Assembly (NCBI GenBank): GCA_964351625.1
Contig: CAYGOV010000003.1
Coordinates: forward strand, 62,001-126,000
Origin: Marinoscillum sp964351625
GTDB taxonomy: Bacteria > Bacteroidota > Bacteroidia > Cytophagales > Cyclobacteriaceae
Direction: 5' to 3'
Length of the DNA stretch: 64,000 nt
Shown: in pieces, positions 33,085 through 43,242 of the stretch
Layout: each line of letters opens with the position of its first letter
Position numbering within the stretch: the stretch's first letter is position 1
Notes under the pieces: generated by a model
What the model was told of the DNA's origin: nothing
Databases searched by the model: none
What the model saw: only the letters and a program-made list of their open reading frames with translations
Program-made: the position numbers and the translations under genes

Positions 33085-33948
33085 TCACTCAACAGGTCTC
33101 AGTGCTTTATATACTTTCTCACCTGAAGTAACATAGAGGATAGATTCGTCACTATTGAAGGCACAATTGGTCGTGTGACCAGGAATTGCAATGCTTTGTA
33201 ATAATTTTCCTTGTGGACTAATGATGTGTACACCATAGCAGCCAGTGACATAGAGTAAACCTGCACGATCTACGGCCATACCGTCCAGATAGTCACTTTG
33301 ATTGACTTTAAGTAGGATGCCTTTATCCACAAGGCTATTTTTAGTGATTGTCCAGCGATATACGGTTTTTGTCTTACTCTCTGCCACGTACAATGTTTTT
33401 TGATCTTGTGATAAGCCAATCCCATTTGGAGTGGTGAGGGAGGAGTCGAGTAATATGAGCTCATTATCAGGGGTTAGCTTATAGATGCCATAGAAGCCAA
33501 GTTCTTCATGCTCATCGGGATTATCCATGATACCAAATGGAGGATCTGTAAAATAGATGTTGCCAGATACATCCTGAACCATATCGTTTGGGCTGTTGAG
33601 CTTCCGTCCATTGTAAGTAGCCGCTAGGGTAATGATTGAGTCAGCATACAAACGCCCTACCTGTCGACTCCCATGTTGTGCTAAATTCAACCTTCCTTTA
33701 TGGTCTATTAGCAATCCGTTAGAGTTGCCTGATCGTTTCAAAAATACTTTTAGATTGCCGAGTAGATCGAATAAGTAAATCTTGTTTGCAGGTATGTCAC
33801 TGAATATCAATCCTCTCTGAGGGAGCCAAACTGGTCCTTCTGTAAATTCAAAACCTTCTGCGAGCACTTCCACTTTCCATGGATCGGGTGAATTGCAAGA
33901 CAGTACACTAACAAATAGAATTATCCAGCTGTATTTGAGCATTCTCAT
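33085..33948 (-). CDS. SMP-30/gluconolactonase-like lipoprotein
   Basis: 287 residues with a lipoprotein signal (lipobox Cys18, SVLSC). Beta-propeller metal-site elements of SMP-30 lactonases are present: FEFTEGPVW (Glu), NSPNDMVQD (Asn), and DYLDGMAVD (Asp), plus TNCAFNSDESILYVT. It would hydrolyse a sugar lactone in the periplasm or at the outer membrane. Its ATG overlaps the stop of the gene before it (33946-33950), so both are translated together. Substrate unknown; an aldonolactone made from the algal sugar is plausible. Confidence 0.82.
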   Translation of the reverse strand: MRMLKYSWIILFVSVLSCNSPDPWKVEVLAEGFEFTEGPVWLPQRGLIFSDIPANKIYLFDLLGNLKVFLKRSGNSNGLLIDHKGRLNLAQHGSRQVGRLYADSIITLAATYNGRKLNSPNDMVQDVSGNIYFTDPPFGIMDNPDEHEELGFYGIYKLTPDNELILLDSSLTTPNGIGLSQDQKTLYVAESKTKTVYRWTITKNSLVDKGILLKVNQSDYLDGMAVDRAGLLYVTGCYGVHIISPQGKLLQSIAIPGHTTNCAFNSDESILYVTSGEKVYKALRPVE

Positions 33949-35156
33949 TACCTGTTTAAGTATCTGTCAGTTGAATTAGGTAATTCATTGAGTGAAACTC
34001 CTAAGACAATTTTAGCAATTTCATTGAGAGCTGCTTTGGATCCTACGAAATGATAGATGGACTGTGTGTGCTTCATTTTTTCTCCTGGCATTAATTCTTT
34101 AGCGCTCGATGAAGTTTCCAATTCATAAAAAGGCCAATTTCTATCCAACTCCAAATCAACCTCACCATTGAATACATTAATCACATCACCATTGTATGGA
34201 TCCGAATTTCCCCATTGCGAATTGACATAGATAGAGTCATTGTCTAAGCTGTATTTCACGATATGCAGCTGATTACGCTCTGGAGAATAGCTTCCAAAGA
34301 CGTTGCGACAATAGGATGGCACTACACCTATTTTATTGAGGTAACCTCCATCGGAATTATACAAAATCGCGTTTTCGGCGTAAAAAATACCACCTTCTTT
34401 CACTGCTGTGAAATAGGGTGTAATACTTTCTTTAGGCTTGCTTGTGGGTATAATCACCCAACTATTCGGAGAAGGAGGTATGCATGCTAAATCCCAGATA
34501 GCTATCAATCCACCATCCTTTGTCCATTGAACCAATCCGGTATTTTCTATTTCGGTCGCAACACTAAAAGCTACAGTTGGGAGATCTTCTGGCAAAGATA
34601 TCTCTAAGCTTGCTTCGATCTCTTCCTGATTCAATAATGTAATCAGTCTTTTAGCTTTGAGAGCAAATACGAACCCATTTGCATTTGGAATTCTCATGTT
34701 TCCTTCGCTAAGCACATACGTATTACTTTGATCTGTAACCTCAAATTTCATTTGATTGAGATCAGTAGGGGTAATTACGTTTTCCGGAATTTGCTCAACC
34801 CCTCCATCAAAAAATAGTGCGTACTTACCGGCTTCTGGACCAAACCACATTCTCGATTCTCCACCAATACTTGCCATGAGATTTGCGGAATTCCCTGCAA
34901 TGATTGTATTTCTTTTGTACCAGCCAATACTCGGTCCGTTTAGTCCTGTGGCCGTACTCGTGAAAACCCTACCTTGATAAGCACCTGATACCGCTATCGC
35001 AGCTTCTCCATTTTGGAGTATGGTCAATTGATCCACCGTCTCTAGGATTTTGAGGTCGTCCGAAAAAGAATATCTGGTACTGTCAGTGCTGCATGAGAAC
35101 AAGATTACAACTATTACTATTAGTGTGATGATAGTGTGAGAGTTTTTCAAGTTCAT
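33948..35156 (-). CDS. Uncharacterised lipoprotein, mutarotase-like beta-sandwich (possibly DUF6786-type)
   Basis: 402 residues with a lipoprotein signal (lipobox Cys22, VILFSCS). The body is beta-rich, with NGEAAIAVSGAYQGRVFTST, GESRMWFGPEAGKYALFFDGG and a late GEKMKHTQSIYHF. The order of strands reminds me of aldose-epimerase-fold uncharacterised families of Bacteroidota, but I cannot fix the family by eye. It sits between the CotH protein gene (22 bases upstream) and the lactonase gene (overlap), and so likely acts on the same sugar outside the inner membrane. Confidence 0.65.
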   Translation of the reverse strand: MNLKNSHTIITLIVIVVILFSCSTDSTRYSFSDDLKILETVDQLTILQNGEAAIAVSGAYQGRVFTSTATGLNGPSIGWYKRNTIIAGNSANLMASIGGESRMWFGPEAGKYALFFDGGVEQIPENVITPTDLNQMKFEVTDQSNTYVLSEGNMRIPNANGFVFALKAKRLITLLNQEEIEASLEISLPEDLPTVAFSVATEIENTGLVQWTKDGGLIAIWDLACIPPSPNSWVIIPTSKPKESITPYFTAVKEGGIFYAENAILYNSDGGYLNKIGVVPSYCRNVFGSYSPERNQLHIVKYSLDNDSIYVNSQWGNSDPYNGDVINVFNGEVDLELDRNWPFYELETSSSAKELMPGEKMKHTQSIYHFVGSKAALNEIAKIVLGVSLNELPNSTDRYLNR

Positions 35157-35178
35157 GCCAAAATGAGTTATCGTATAA

Positions 35179-38100
35179 CTACTGTTTCACAATTTTATTC
35201 TCAATTAAAATAGTTCCATTTTGGCTAATAGAAATCAAGTAAACCCCTGGCTTTAGTCCCTCAAGGCTTAGTATATGTTCAGATTTATCAATCACTTTAC
35301 TCAGGCAAACTTTTCCAGATAGGTCCAAAAACCTTATCAGTTTTCGGCCCGGTTCCATGTTTGCGATGGTAAGTTGGTTTACAACTGGATTCGGAAACAT
35401 CTTTAAGTTCGTTGAGTTGAGGATATTCATTGGTGGTTCTTCTCCTGTTAGGATAGATTGAATAACAATCGAAGGGTAATAACCACTAGATGCAATGATG
35501 ATCTCATAGTCTTGTTTAAAGACAAAATAATCGCCTGATATAGTTATGACTCCTGAGCCTTCCATAAAGCCATCAGATGAAATTTCCTCGGAGTTTACCT
35601 TCACTACAGAGATGGCGGATCGCCAATCTGGGTCATCTGTAAATGTGATGCTCACATCATTTCCACTCTGGGTATTTATTTCGTCCGGCAATAGGAGAGG
35701 TGCTAGAAGTAGTGCAGTTGGTTCCCATGAGGAAGGATCATTCGAGTAAAAAATAGGCTCTTTTCTAGCCAGAAAAGCACCCGATCCATCAGCTTCTATT
35801 GGCCATGGCGCTTTGTCGTTATATTTAACTTTTTCCACCAAAATATATTCGAAGGTGGCCTCAGCGTTTGATGTGTACTCAGGGCCTGGTTTGTATAAGG
35901 AGATCGTTTCACCGGCATTATCTAAACTACCTTCCATATTGAGGATTGTGGTCTGAGCAGAAACGCCATAAGTAGATCTGAAATTTTCAGACATAATATC
36001 GGTTTCGATAATATAAAGACTTGCTCCGGGAGCAATTGTTATATCCCTTGGAAACTGAAAGCCAATACCCTCTATTTTCCAGGTAGAGCTTTCATTATTA
36101 GGTCCATTGAAGGAGATGGACTGGTCGCTTATATTTTTGAGTTCTAAGTATTCTGCCAAGCCTTCAGATGGGTGATACATGATAGTGTTAAAAATTACTG
36201 GGCCTATTTTTGGGTTGTCATTAATAGCTCCAAAAGTCTGGGACTCCAAGGCTACAAAAAAGGTCTCATTAGTACTGGTGGTATGAGTACCAATACTCAC
36301 TCCTTCATCCACCTCGCCAAATTTCACTCCGTGGCTATAGCCTGTGAGTTCGCCCGAGGCATTGGCAGCAAAGAGGAATACTTCTTCACCGTGAGTACTC
36401 AACCCAAAGGAAAACTGAGTAGCGTCAAAGGACAAATAGCTGTTGCTTGGTATAGTGGTGCTCGCTGGTATTTTCCATTTTGTTGGTTCATTTCTATCAT
36501 CTGTTAGGTACCATCCACTAATGTCTGTGGTTGTAGATGACATGTTATACAATTCTATAGCATCTTCTTGCGCACCAGATCCATTGGATAATACTTCATT
36601 GACGATTACTTCAGCAGAGGTAGGTGAAGGATCGTCGGCGTTCGGGGATCCTCCAATTTTAGTAGAAGCACGCCAATAACTAGTCATTTTAGGATCTCCT
36701 ATAGGATTTATTTCTACACTGACGAGGGAAGGTCCGCCTCCATCTGCTGCTACAATCCAAGGTAGATCGTCAGAGTAGGAAACTTCGATGATTAGATTTC
36801 CATCTATGTCACTCACAGTAATAGTTTCCCCACTATTTCTTAGCTGACCAGTAAAAACCCCATCAGGTTGAAAACCATATTTACTTGAGAAAGCGGAGGC
36901 ATTTGCAGCTAGTACTACAAACTCACCTGGCAAAATGTTCTGTGCTGCAAACTGATAAACTACACCATCATTGATCGACAGATTAGCGAGGTTGAGAGTA
37001 GTGTTAGAAGTGTTTTTGAATTCCAAAAATTCTAATTCCTGACCGTCTGTACTGGATGTAGCAGGCGGGTTGTAATTAATCTCCGTTATTTTAAAACCCT
37101 CATAGCTATCGGTGACAATAAACTTCACATCTAAAAGTGGACTCCAATTGTCTCCTTGTTTTACTCGAGCTTTTAGCATTCTTGAAGCGCTAATGTTAAA
37201 ATCAGAACCGTTAAAAATCACTGCCATATTTGAAACAAATCCCCCAATTTTCCTAGGGTCACTTCCGTCAAGTGTATAATAGATTTCACCGCTTGAATTG
37301 AGGTTATGTAAGCTCAACGCAACCGATTCGTTTGCTCTGAGCTCAGTACCTATTAAATCCTTATTATCATGTTTAACTAATGGAGCCTTAATGTCATTAT
37401 AGACACCAAGCGTTCGAAATTGATCCAAAACTATATCTGTCCTAAAGGGAATATAATTGTTGAAGAGGTTATTCACATTATTCTCCCAATTGTCAGGAGT
37501 GTTAGCGGGCAACCATGAAACCATATCACCCCAACGAGCAGCTTCAGCAATTACTGCTAATTGGATTTGAGCTTTTCGGGTGTTAAATATTGCCTGAACA
37601 CTATCCTTGGTGAACACACCTCCATTCTCAAAATGACGATAGACCCTGTCGCCAAATTTCTGTCTGTATTCTTCATTAGCCATCAATTTGCGATGAATAG
37701 TTACCGGATTGATGAATTCAAGATCTTCTTTGAACCAACTGTCATCGCTTTCGAGAAGTGGCCAACTTTCATTTTTGTCATACATGGTTTTTTCAAAATC
37801 ATGAACGATCCATTTGAAACCATCAGGGTTTGCTCGGTTGTAGATTCCAATGAAATTGTTCGGACGGAGCATTCTTCCCCAAAGTGATATCCATGTCACA
37901 CCTGGGCCATCTTCGCTACCAGTATAGAATGAAACCAATAAATAATCTATGAGGTTTTCTACATCTAATAATCGCTCGTAGGATGTATTCCTAGTACCAT
38001 CAGCATTCATCCCTTGAACTTCAAAATATGCTTCATTTGAAGACATTCCACTGAGCACTTTGTTCCAAAGTCTGGCTGCCGATTCCATGGTTCCTTCTTT

Positions 38101-39822
38101 GGCACCTACCTTTAGATCATTCGGAGGATTTACGACATCTTTTTCTGGTTTAATTACGTCATAGTCGCTCTTGCTTCCACCAAAATAAGTTTCAGCAAAG
38201 TTTTCCTCTGCTCTTTCTTGAATCTGATACAATCCCCAATACATACCATTCAAATACAAATGACAGTAGCGGCTTTTAGTATATTCCAATCCCATTTTCC
38301 CACTGGCATCTCTGGCAAATACTTCTTTCAAGAAAGTAACTGTACTGTGAGATTCTTCAGTTTGCCACGAAGAATTTTGTGCAGTTCGGAAATCTAAGCG
38401 ATCAAACTTATCCGTGCCTTCATCTTCAAACACAGGATAATCCAACGAGCCATCACCGTATTCATTTCTAAACAGCAATCGAAACGAGTGCTTCGCATTG
38501 CGCGGCAATCGACTATAACGTCCTCTGATTCTTATACCCGCATTTATTTGGAAGCTTTCGTTTTTTATTGGGTCTATCATTTCAACTGATACTGGTCTTT
38601 CCCAGCCATCAGTTAGGGCGTTCATATATATGCCCCTATCCTTATCGAACATATCACCATAGTCGGTCACTAGGGAATAGGTGGGGATGTCTTTAAGTGC
38701 TTCTTCAAATGAACCCCATTGGGTTGATCCAGTAATGCTCGTAGACATAGCATAATCTATATTCTGAGGGTTGTTATATCCTGGCCATGCGAAGTTCGTA
38801 TAGACTGGAGCCCAATCACCACCAGGTACAGATTGTGATGCGATAGCAGAAGGGAAGAGATAAGTATATGTCAATATTTCGCTAAAGCTCATATCTGTGG
38901 CTGACGTTACAGCTCTAACAATTACGCCAGGAGTTTTGCCTCCTCTGTCAGTAGTGCTCTCCGGATCTATGTTAATGATCGCTTGTAATTCCGCTACAAT
39001 TGCAGTGCTGGAAAACCGGGGATCACTGCCATCAAGAGTGTAATGAATGCTGGCATTGTTAGTGGTGGTTGAAACGGTTAAATCAAAGGGAGAATTATAG
39101 AAACCTCTTTCATGTGAAAATTTGGGAAGACCTGCATGTTGTCCCTTTGAAAAACCAATAAATTGAGCAGTTCCAAAGTAAGCTGGATTTTTAGAAGCCT
39201 CATCGGTGCGACCATACCATGCGAGTTTGCCTTCTCTTGTTCCTTTGTCATCGTCATTTATATGGATGTCAAAACCGATTAACAAACCATCGACCATGGT
39301 ATTGAAATCAAGTCCAATAGTGCTGAAGGGGATGGAGAGTTCATAGGTTATAGTATCGCCAGAAATCCTCTGCCCGATCTTAGTGTTTGTTGTTTTGTTA
39401 TGTTTTGATTCATGAACGGTGGCGTCATTGTACCTTATTTGAAATTGAAAATCGTTGATGCCGTAAGTGGCGTTCTTGTCATTATCAACATCCAGAAAAA
39501 TCTCTAAACCATCATCGTTCCAAATATCCGACTCATTATCTGAATGAAAAACGTCATCCCTCACTTGTAATAAAAAGTACAGATTTTCATCGTCAGCGAT
39601 CACCTTAAACGAGCTGGATAGGTCATTTGATGAGGATATGGTGCCTGAACTGATATTTTGAATATTTTCGAATTTGAAATAAGACCACTGCTGATCGATA
39701 TCGCCATCTACTAAGATTGGGGTAGCCGTTCGTTCGATGGAAAAAGTTTGAGCAAGAGATAAGCTAGGCTTAATAAGGTATAGGAACAGGCTGACCAATG
39801 CCAAAACATAATTAAAGTACAT
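35179..39822 (-). CDS. Giant CotH-kinase/lamin-tail protein with CBM9-like domain and T9SS signal
   Basis: 1547 residues with a signal peptide (to about residue 24). Domain order: carbohydrate-binding CBM9-like (about 30-225, ILVDGDIDQQW, DDGLEIFLDVD), chitobiase-type Ig module with YTLDGSDPR (261-269), CotH kinase domain (about 380-780, with FRLLFRNEYGDG, YLNGMYWGLYQIQER and the HDFEKTM motif near 673), a second YTLDGSDPR module, three lamin-tail beta domains (about 910-1340), and a C-terminal sorting domain (MFPNPVVNQL, near 1470). It is exported and surface-bound by type IX secretion. CotH kinases phosphorylate proteins; the target here is unknown. Confidence 0.85.
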   Translation of the reverse strand: MYFNYVLALVSLFLYLIKPSLSLAQTFSIERTATPILVDGDIDQQWSYFKFENIQNISSGTISSSNDLSSSFKVIADDENLYFLLQVRDDVFHSDNESDIWNDDGLEIFLDVDNDKNATYGINDFQFQIRYNDATVHESKHNKTTNTKIGQRISGDTITYELSIPFSTIGLDFNTMVDGLLIGFDIHINDDDKGTREGKLAWYGRTDEASKNPAYFGTAQFIGFSKGQHAGLPKFSHERGFYNSPFDLTVSTTTNNASIHYTLDGSDPRFSSTAIVAELQAIINIDPESTTDRGGKTPGVIVRAVTSATDMSFSEILTYTYLFPSAIASQSVPGGDWAPVYTNFAWPGYNNPQNIDYAMSTSITGSTQWGSFEEALKDIPTYSLVTDYGDMFDKDRGIYMNALTDGWERPVSVEMIDPIKNESFQINAGIRIRGRYSRLPRNAKHSFRLLFRNEYGDGSLDYPVFEDEGTDKFDRLDFRTAQNSSWQTEESHSTVTFLKEVFARDASGKMGLEYTKSRYCHLYLNGMYWGLYQIQERAEENFAETYFGGSKSDYDVIKPEKDVVNPPNDLKVGAKEGTMESAARLWNKVLSGMSSNEAYFEVQGMNADGTRNTSYERLLDVENLIDYLLVSFYTGSEDGPGVTWISLWGRMLRPNNFIGIYNRANPDGFKWIVHDFEKTMYDKNESWPLLESDDSWFKEDLEFINPVTIHRKLMANEEYRQKFGDRVYRHFENGGVFTKDSVQAIFNTRKAQIQLAVIAEAARWGDMVSWLPANTPDNWENNVNNLFNNYIPFRTDIVLDQFRTLGVYNDIKAPLVKHDNKDLIGTELRANESVALSLHNLNSSGEIYYTLDGSDPRKIGGFVSNMAVIFNGSDFNISASRMLKARVKQGDNWSPLLDVKFIVTDSYEGFKITEINYNPPATSSTDGQELEFLEFKNTSNTTLNLANLSINDGVVYQFAAQNILPGEFVVLAANASAFSSKYGFQPDGVFTGQLRNSGETITVSDIDGNLIIEVSYSDDLPWIVAADGGGPSLVSVEINPIGDPKMTSYWRASTKIGGSPNADDPSPTSAEVIVNEVLSNGSGAQEDAIELYNMSSTTTDISGWYLTDDRNEPTKWKIPASTTIPSNSYLSFDATQFSFGLSTHGEEVFLFAANASGELTGYSHGVKFGEVDEGVSIGTHTTSTNETFFVALESQTFGAINDNPKIGPVIFNTIMYHPSEGLAEYLELKNISDQSISFNGPNNESSTWKIEGIGFQFPRDITIAPGASLYIIETDIMSENFRSTYGVSAQTTILNMEGSLDNAGETISLYKPGPEYTSNAEATFEYILVEKVKYNDKAPWPIEADGSGAFLARKEPIFYSNDPSSWEPTALLLAPLLLPDEINTQSGNDVSITFTDDPDWRSAISVVKVNSEEISSDGFMEGSGVITISGDYFVFKQDYEIIIASSGYYPSIVIQSILTGEEPPMNILNSTNLKMFPNPVVNQLTIANMEPGRKLIRFLDLSGKVCLSKVIDKSEHILSLEGLKPGVYLISISQNGTILIENKIVKQ

Positions 39823-40168
39823 ATGGTATTATTAAAATTATTATAAATTAATAGTGATAAAAATACCATTCTGTTAAAGCAACACACCAAGGAATACTGT
39901 CCTTTTAAGAATTGTCTAGGTAATGTATAGTTGAGTCAATACATTAAGAGTATTTATACAATGCAGTGATTGTTTAAGTCATGCCTAAATTCTCTGATTT
40001 GTAAAATTTGAGCAGATCAAATTGAGTACAGATTTCCTAATTTATCTATCTACAATGATTTACAAGATTGACATTTACAGAGTAAGATTTTACTTTATCA
40101 ATTAAGTCAAAACCAGTGTAGGTATTGCCATACACCAATGGATTGAAATACTTCCTTTACGGAGATAC
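39823..40168. promoter_or_regulatory. Control region of the CotH-protein gene
   Basis: 346 bases between the sulfatase stop and the CotH-protein start, both on the minus strand. No gene or terminator hairpin is evident. It is A+T-rich and contains TGTCTAG at 39913-39919, a word repeated before other genes of this locus. Confidence 0.5.
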
Positions 40169-41563
40169 TTACTTTTTTCTATATGCATCCATTCGTTTCA
40201 TTGCAGCGCCTTCATATTTCCTTTGTAGTTGCCATCTTGGGCGCTCAAGGGTCAATTCCCATTCGAAGAATTTCTTATATAAATCCTTTACTAGTTCAGG
40301 GTAGAAGTTTGCAAGATTACTAGTTTCGGAAATATCTTCGACGATATTATACAATTCGGCGGGCCGGTCCGGGAACCGTAGTAGTTTCCAATCACCTTCG
40401 CGAATCGCCCCCCTGCTTTCTTTTTTCCAATAAAGTGTTTGATGCGGTCGATCTGCATTTACTCCCGTTATGTAAGGCAATAGGTTTACGCCATCCATAT
40501 CGTTTGTAGCCTCTAAATTGCCACCAACAACATTGATGAATGTGGGTAGCAAATCCAAGGTACTTATCGGATAATGGTACACAGAGTTTTCTGGTATTTT
40601 TCCTGACCATTTTATTAAAAATGGAACTCGTATGCCTCCTTCTAGGTGATTAGCCTTTGTTCCACTTAGTGGGTCATTGACCGATGCGTTTGTGTCTGAC
40701 GGGCCACCATTGTCATTGGTAAAAATAATTAGGGTATTTTGGGTGAGATTTAGTTCCTCTAGCTTATCCAGAACCCTCCCGATGGCCCGGTCCATTGAAA
40801 GAGTCATAGCCGCAAGTTGCTTTCGTTGGCCTGTCAGATTCGGAAATTCTTTCAAATCCTTCTCTTCTGCTTGCATAGGGGTGTGCACTGCATTGAACGC
40901 CAGAAGAGCGAAGAACTGGTTTTCGCGATTTCTTTCAATAAAGTAGATGGTTTCATCCGCCAATGCATCTGTGAGATATTTTTTAGACTCCTGAAAATTC
41001 CCAAAGCCCCTTTCGAGGAAATCTTCAGGTCTGTAATTCGGATTCTGATCATTGAACTCAAAATAGCTCCTTGCCCCACCTCGAAAACCATAAAATTCAT
41101 CAAAACCTCTTTTGAGTGGATGAAATTCGTCTGCGTTTCCTTGATGCCACTTTCCGAAAAGAGCAGTTTTGTAATCTGCCAATTTCAAATAATCTCCCAT
41201 GGTTTTCTGTTCCAGCGGCAATCCCATCTCATCATCAGGTAAGCAGGATTCACTCATGTATCCGGGTACATTATTTTCTTCGAAACCATATCGTTGTTGG
41301 TATTTTCCAGTGAGGATTCCTGCCCTCGAGGGACCGCATACAGCAGCAGATACGTACGCTTGTTCAAATCTCATTCCTTCGCTAGCTAGTTTGTCCAGGT
41401 TGGGAGTCTTCATTACCGTGCTTCCGTGAAAACCGAAATCCGCATAACCTGCATCATCAGATATGATTAGCAAGATGTTTGGCTTGTCCTGCGCCTGAAT
41501 TTCAGGCTTAACTAAAAAGATTAGAGCTACAAGATTTAGTAATGTGTAATAGATTTTATTCAT
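40169..41563 (-). CDS. Formylglycine-dependent sulfatase (S1 family), exported
   Basis: 464 residues with signal peptide (to about residue 24). Catalytic Cys76 lies in VCGPSRAGILTG (C-x-P-S-R), which a maturase turns into formylglycine; metal ligands D36-D37 (ISDDAGYADFG) and FTNDNGGPS are present, as is GKWHQGN (Lys, His). It removes sulfate esters from a glycan, fitting a sulfated algal galactan. It lies 44 bases after the aldolase gene on the same strand, so it may share that transcript. No sulfatase-maturing enzyme is in the window. Confidence 0.94.
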   Translation of the reverse strand: MNKIYYTLLNLVALIFLVKPEIQAQDKPNILLIISDDAGYADFGFHGSTVMKTPNLDKLASEGMRFEQAYVSAAVCGPSRAGILTGKYQQRYGFEENNVPGYMSESCLPDDEMGLPLEQKTMGDYLKLADYKTALFGKWHQGNADEFHPLKRGFDEFYGFRGGARSYFEFNDQNPNYRPEDFLERGFGNFQESKKYLTDALADETIYFIERNRENQFFALLAFNAVHTPMQAEEKDLKEFPNLTGQRKQLAAMTLSMDRAIGRVLDKLEELNLTQNTLIIFTNDNGGPSDTNASVNDPLSGTKANHLEGGIRVPFLIKWSGKIPENSVYHYPISTLDLLPTFINVVGGNLEATNDMDGVNLLPYITGVNADRPHQTLYWKKESRGAIREGDWKLLRFPDRPAELYNIVEDISETSNLANFYPELVKDLYKKFFEWELTLERPRWQLQRKYEGAAMKRMDAYRKK

Positions 41564-41607
41564 TTTTTTATGCTGTTTTAAGTAAGGTGGTCATACGAAT
41601 TGTAAGT

Positions 41608-42240
41608 TCAACTCCTGTACGGTTTCAAAATTTCTAATAGGTCTTTAGCACTTGTGTAGATTCTTGATACATCACCATCGATCACCTCGGTTAGTTGACC
41701 TCCAACACCTAATCCCGCGGCTCCAGCTTTAATCCATTCAGCTGCATTTTCATTGCGAATCCCACCTACCGCAAAAAAGGGTACATTATTCAAAGGTGCC
41801 ATAATTGCTTTCAGATAGTTCACGCCAAAAATGTCTGCTGGGAAGATTTTTATTATATCTGCACCAGCTTCAATCCCCTGACATACCTCACTTGGTGTAA
41901 GTGCTCCCATCAATACTGGGACATCAAATTTATGAGCAAATCTCACTACTTCGGGATTCACATTAGGTGTTACAAGAAATTGAGCTCCAACTTCAATGGC
42001 GCGCTGAGCGAGAGAAATATTAGTGATAGTACCGGCACCAACGAGTACATCGATGTAGGTATTTCTTGCAGTTGATATTTCTTCTTCAAAACCAGGAGTA
42101 TTGCTGGTGATTTCCAGGATTTTCACTCCGGCATTTACAAGAGACCCAATGATTGTTGCAACTTCAGTTTGATTGAAAGTTCGGATAATTACTACCAACT
42201 TTTCCGAAAGCATTTGATCTACGATTCTTTTTCTATTCAT
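41608..42240 (-). CDS. KDPG/KDPGal-type aldolase (bifunctional Eda family)
   Basis: 210 residues, normal for the family. The Schiff-base lysine is K131 in ADIIKIFPA and the proton-shuttling Glu is E43 in ILEITSNTPG; VGAGTI and GGIRNENA complete the barrel. It splits 2-keto-3-deoxy-6-phospho-gluconate or -galactonate into pyruvate and glyceraldehyde 3-phosphate. Start overlaps the kinase stop by four bases. Which epimer it prefers cannot be read from sequence; context favours galactonate. Confidence 0.93.
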   Translation of the reverse strand: MNRKRIVDQMLSEKLVVIIRTFNQTEVATIIGSLVNAGVKILEITSNTPGFEEEISTARNTYIDVLVGAGTITNISLAQRAIEVGAQFLVTPNVNPEVVRFAHKFDVPVLMGALTPSEVCQGIEAGADIIKIFPADIFGVNYLKAIMAPLNNVPFFAVGGIRNENAAEWIKAGAAGLGVGGQLTEVIDGDVSRIYTSAKDLLEILKPYRS

Positions 42241-43241
42241 CTTATAACTTGTCCTGAAATATTACCTTCCATAATAGCAGAGATTTCTTGTGAATTACTG
42301 GTATGTTGATCTCCATATATTGTGTGTTTTAAAGCAAATGCTGCGGTACCGAATTCAATCACTTTTTGACTATCCCAATCACTGATTAGACCATGAATGC
42401 AACCAGCCGCAAAAGCATCTCCTGTACCAAATCGATCAGTTATTTCTACTTTGTACGTGTTGGATTGATTAATTGTATTATTCCTAAATAAAAATCCTGC
42501 AAGCTCATTATTGCTTGCAGAATGACTTATTCTTGAAGTGAAAGCCACTTGTTTTTGATCAAATTTACAAGCAAAGGATTCCATCGCCTTGATCGTATCT
42601 GATGAATCTCCAATAGAATAGTCCATATCAAAAACGTCATTCAAACTTCCGGCATTTCCGAAGACCAATGTGGTATGTTCAAGCACCTTTTCGAAAAGGT
42701 TAGAAGCTAGGTTTCTGTCTTTCCAAAGCGAACGGCGATAATTCATATCAAAAGCGACCTTTACACCTGCTGCCCTTGCCGAGCTGACGACTTTAATTAA
42801 TTCATGGGCACATTGGTCTGATAGTGCAGCTGTAATACCCGATACAAATAGCCATCTTGTGTTTTGAAGGATTCTATCCCATTCGAACTCATTAGTACCA
42901 ATAAGACTAAATTCGGATTGAGCTCTGTCATAAACAACTTGAGAGGGTCTAATCGAAGAGCCTAATTCAATAAAGTAAGTACCCATACGTCCATTACCCC
43001 AGATGATTTCCGAGGTATTGATTCCATGACTTTGTAGTGATCTGATTGCTCCTTCGCCAATTTCATTTTGAGGCAATTTGGTTACAAAACGAGTGTCATG
43101 ACCAAGAGCACTTAATGCGCTAGCTACATTAGACTCTGAACCAGCATAATTTACATCAAAAGTTGTTGCTGTTTTTATTTTTTTACCTGCTGTTGTAGGT
43201 GTAAGTCGCAGCATGATTTCTCCAAAAGTGACTATTTTCAT
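42237..43241 (-). CDS. PfkB-family 2-keto-3-deoxy sugar-acid kinase
   Basis: 334 residues. It starts with IVTFGEIMLRLTP, has NYAGSESNVASALSALGHD and the ATP/catalytic motif ITDRFGTGDAFAAGCIHGL near the C-terminus (DTxGAGD variant with FGTGD). This matches 2-keto-3-deoxygluconate/-galactonate kinases. One base separates it from the dehydratase gene upstream, and it overlaps the aldolase gene downstream. It supplies the phosphorylated substrate of that aldolase. Confidence 0.93.
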   Translation of the reverse strand: MKIVTFGEIMLRLTPTTAGKKIKTATTFDVNYAGSESNVASALSALGHDTRFVTKLPQNEIGEGAIRSLQSHGINTSEIIWGNGRMGTYFIELGSSIRPSQVVYDRAQSEFSLIGTNEFEWDRILQNTRWLFVSGITAALSDQCAHELIKVVSSARAAGVKVAFDMNYRRSLWKDRNLASNLFEKVLEHTTLVFGNAGSLNDVFDMDYSIGDSSDTIKAMESFACKFDQKQVAFTSRISHSASNNELAGFLFRNNTINQSNTYKVEITDRFGTGDAFAAGCIHGLISDWDSQKVIEFGTAAFALKHTIYGDQHTSNSQEISAIMEGNISGQVIR

Positions 43242-43242
43242 T

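Noticed and set aside
40817..41242. 141-codon open frame on the plus strand
   Set aside because: Antisense to the sulfatase; composition is cysteine- and phenylalanine-rich without a pattern.
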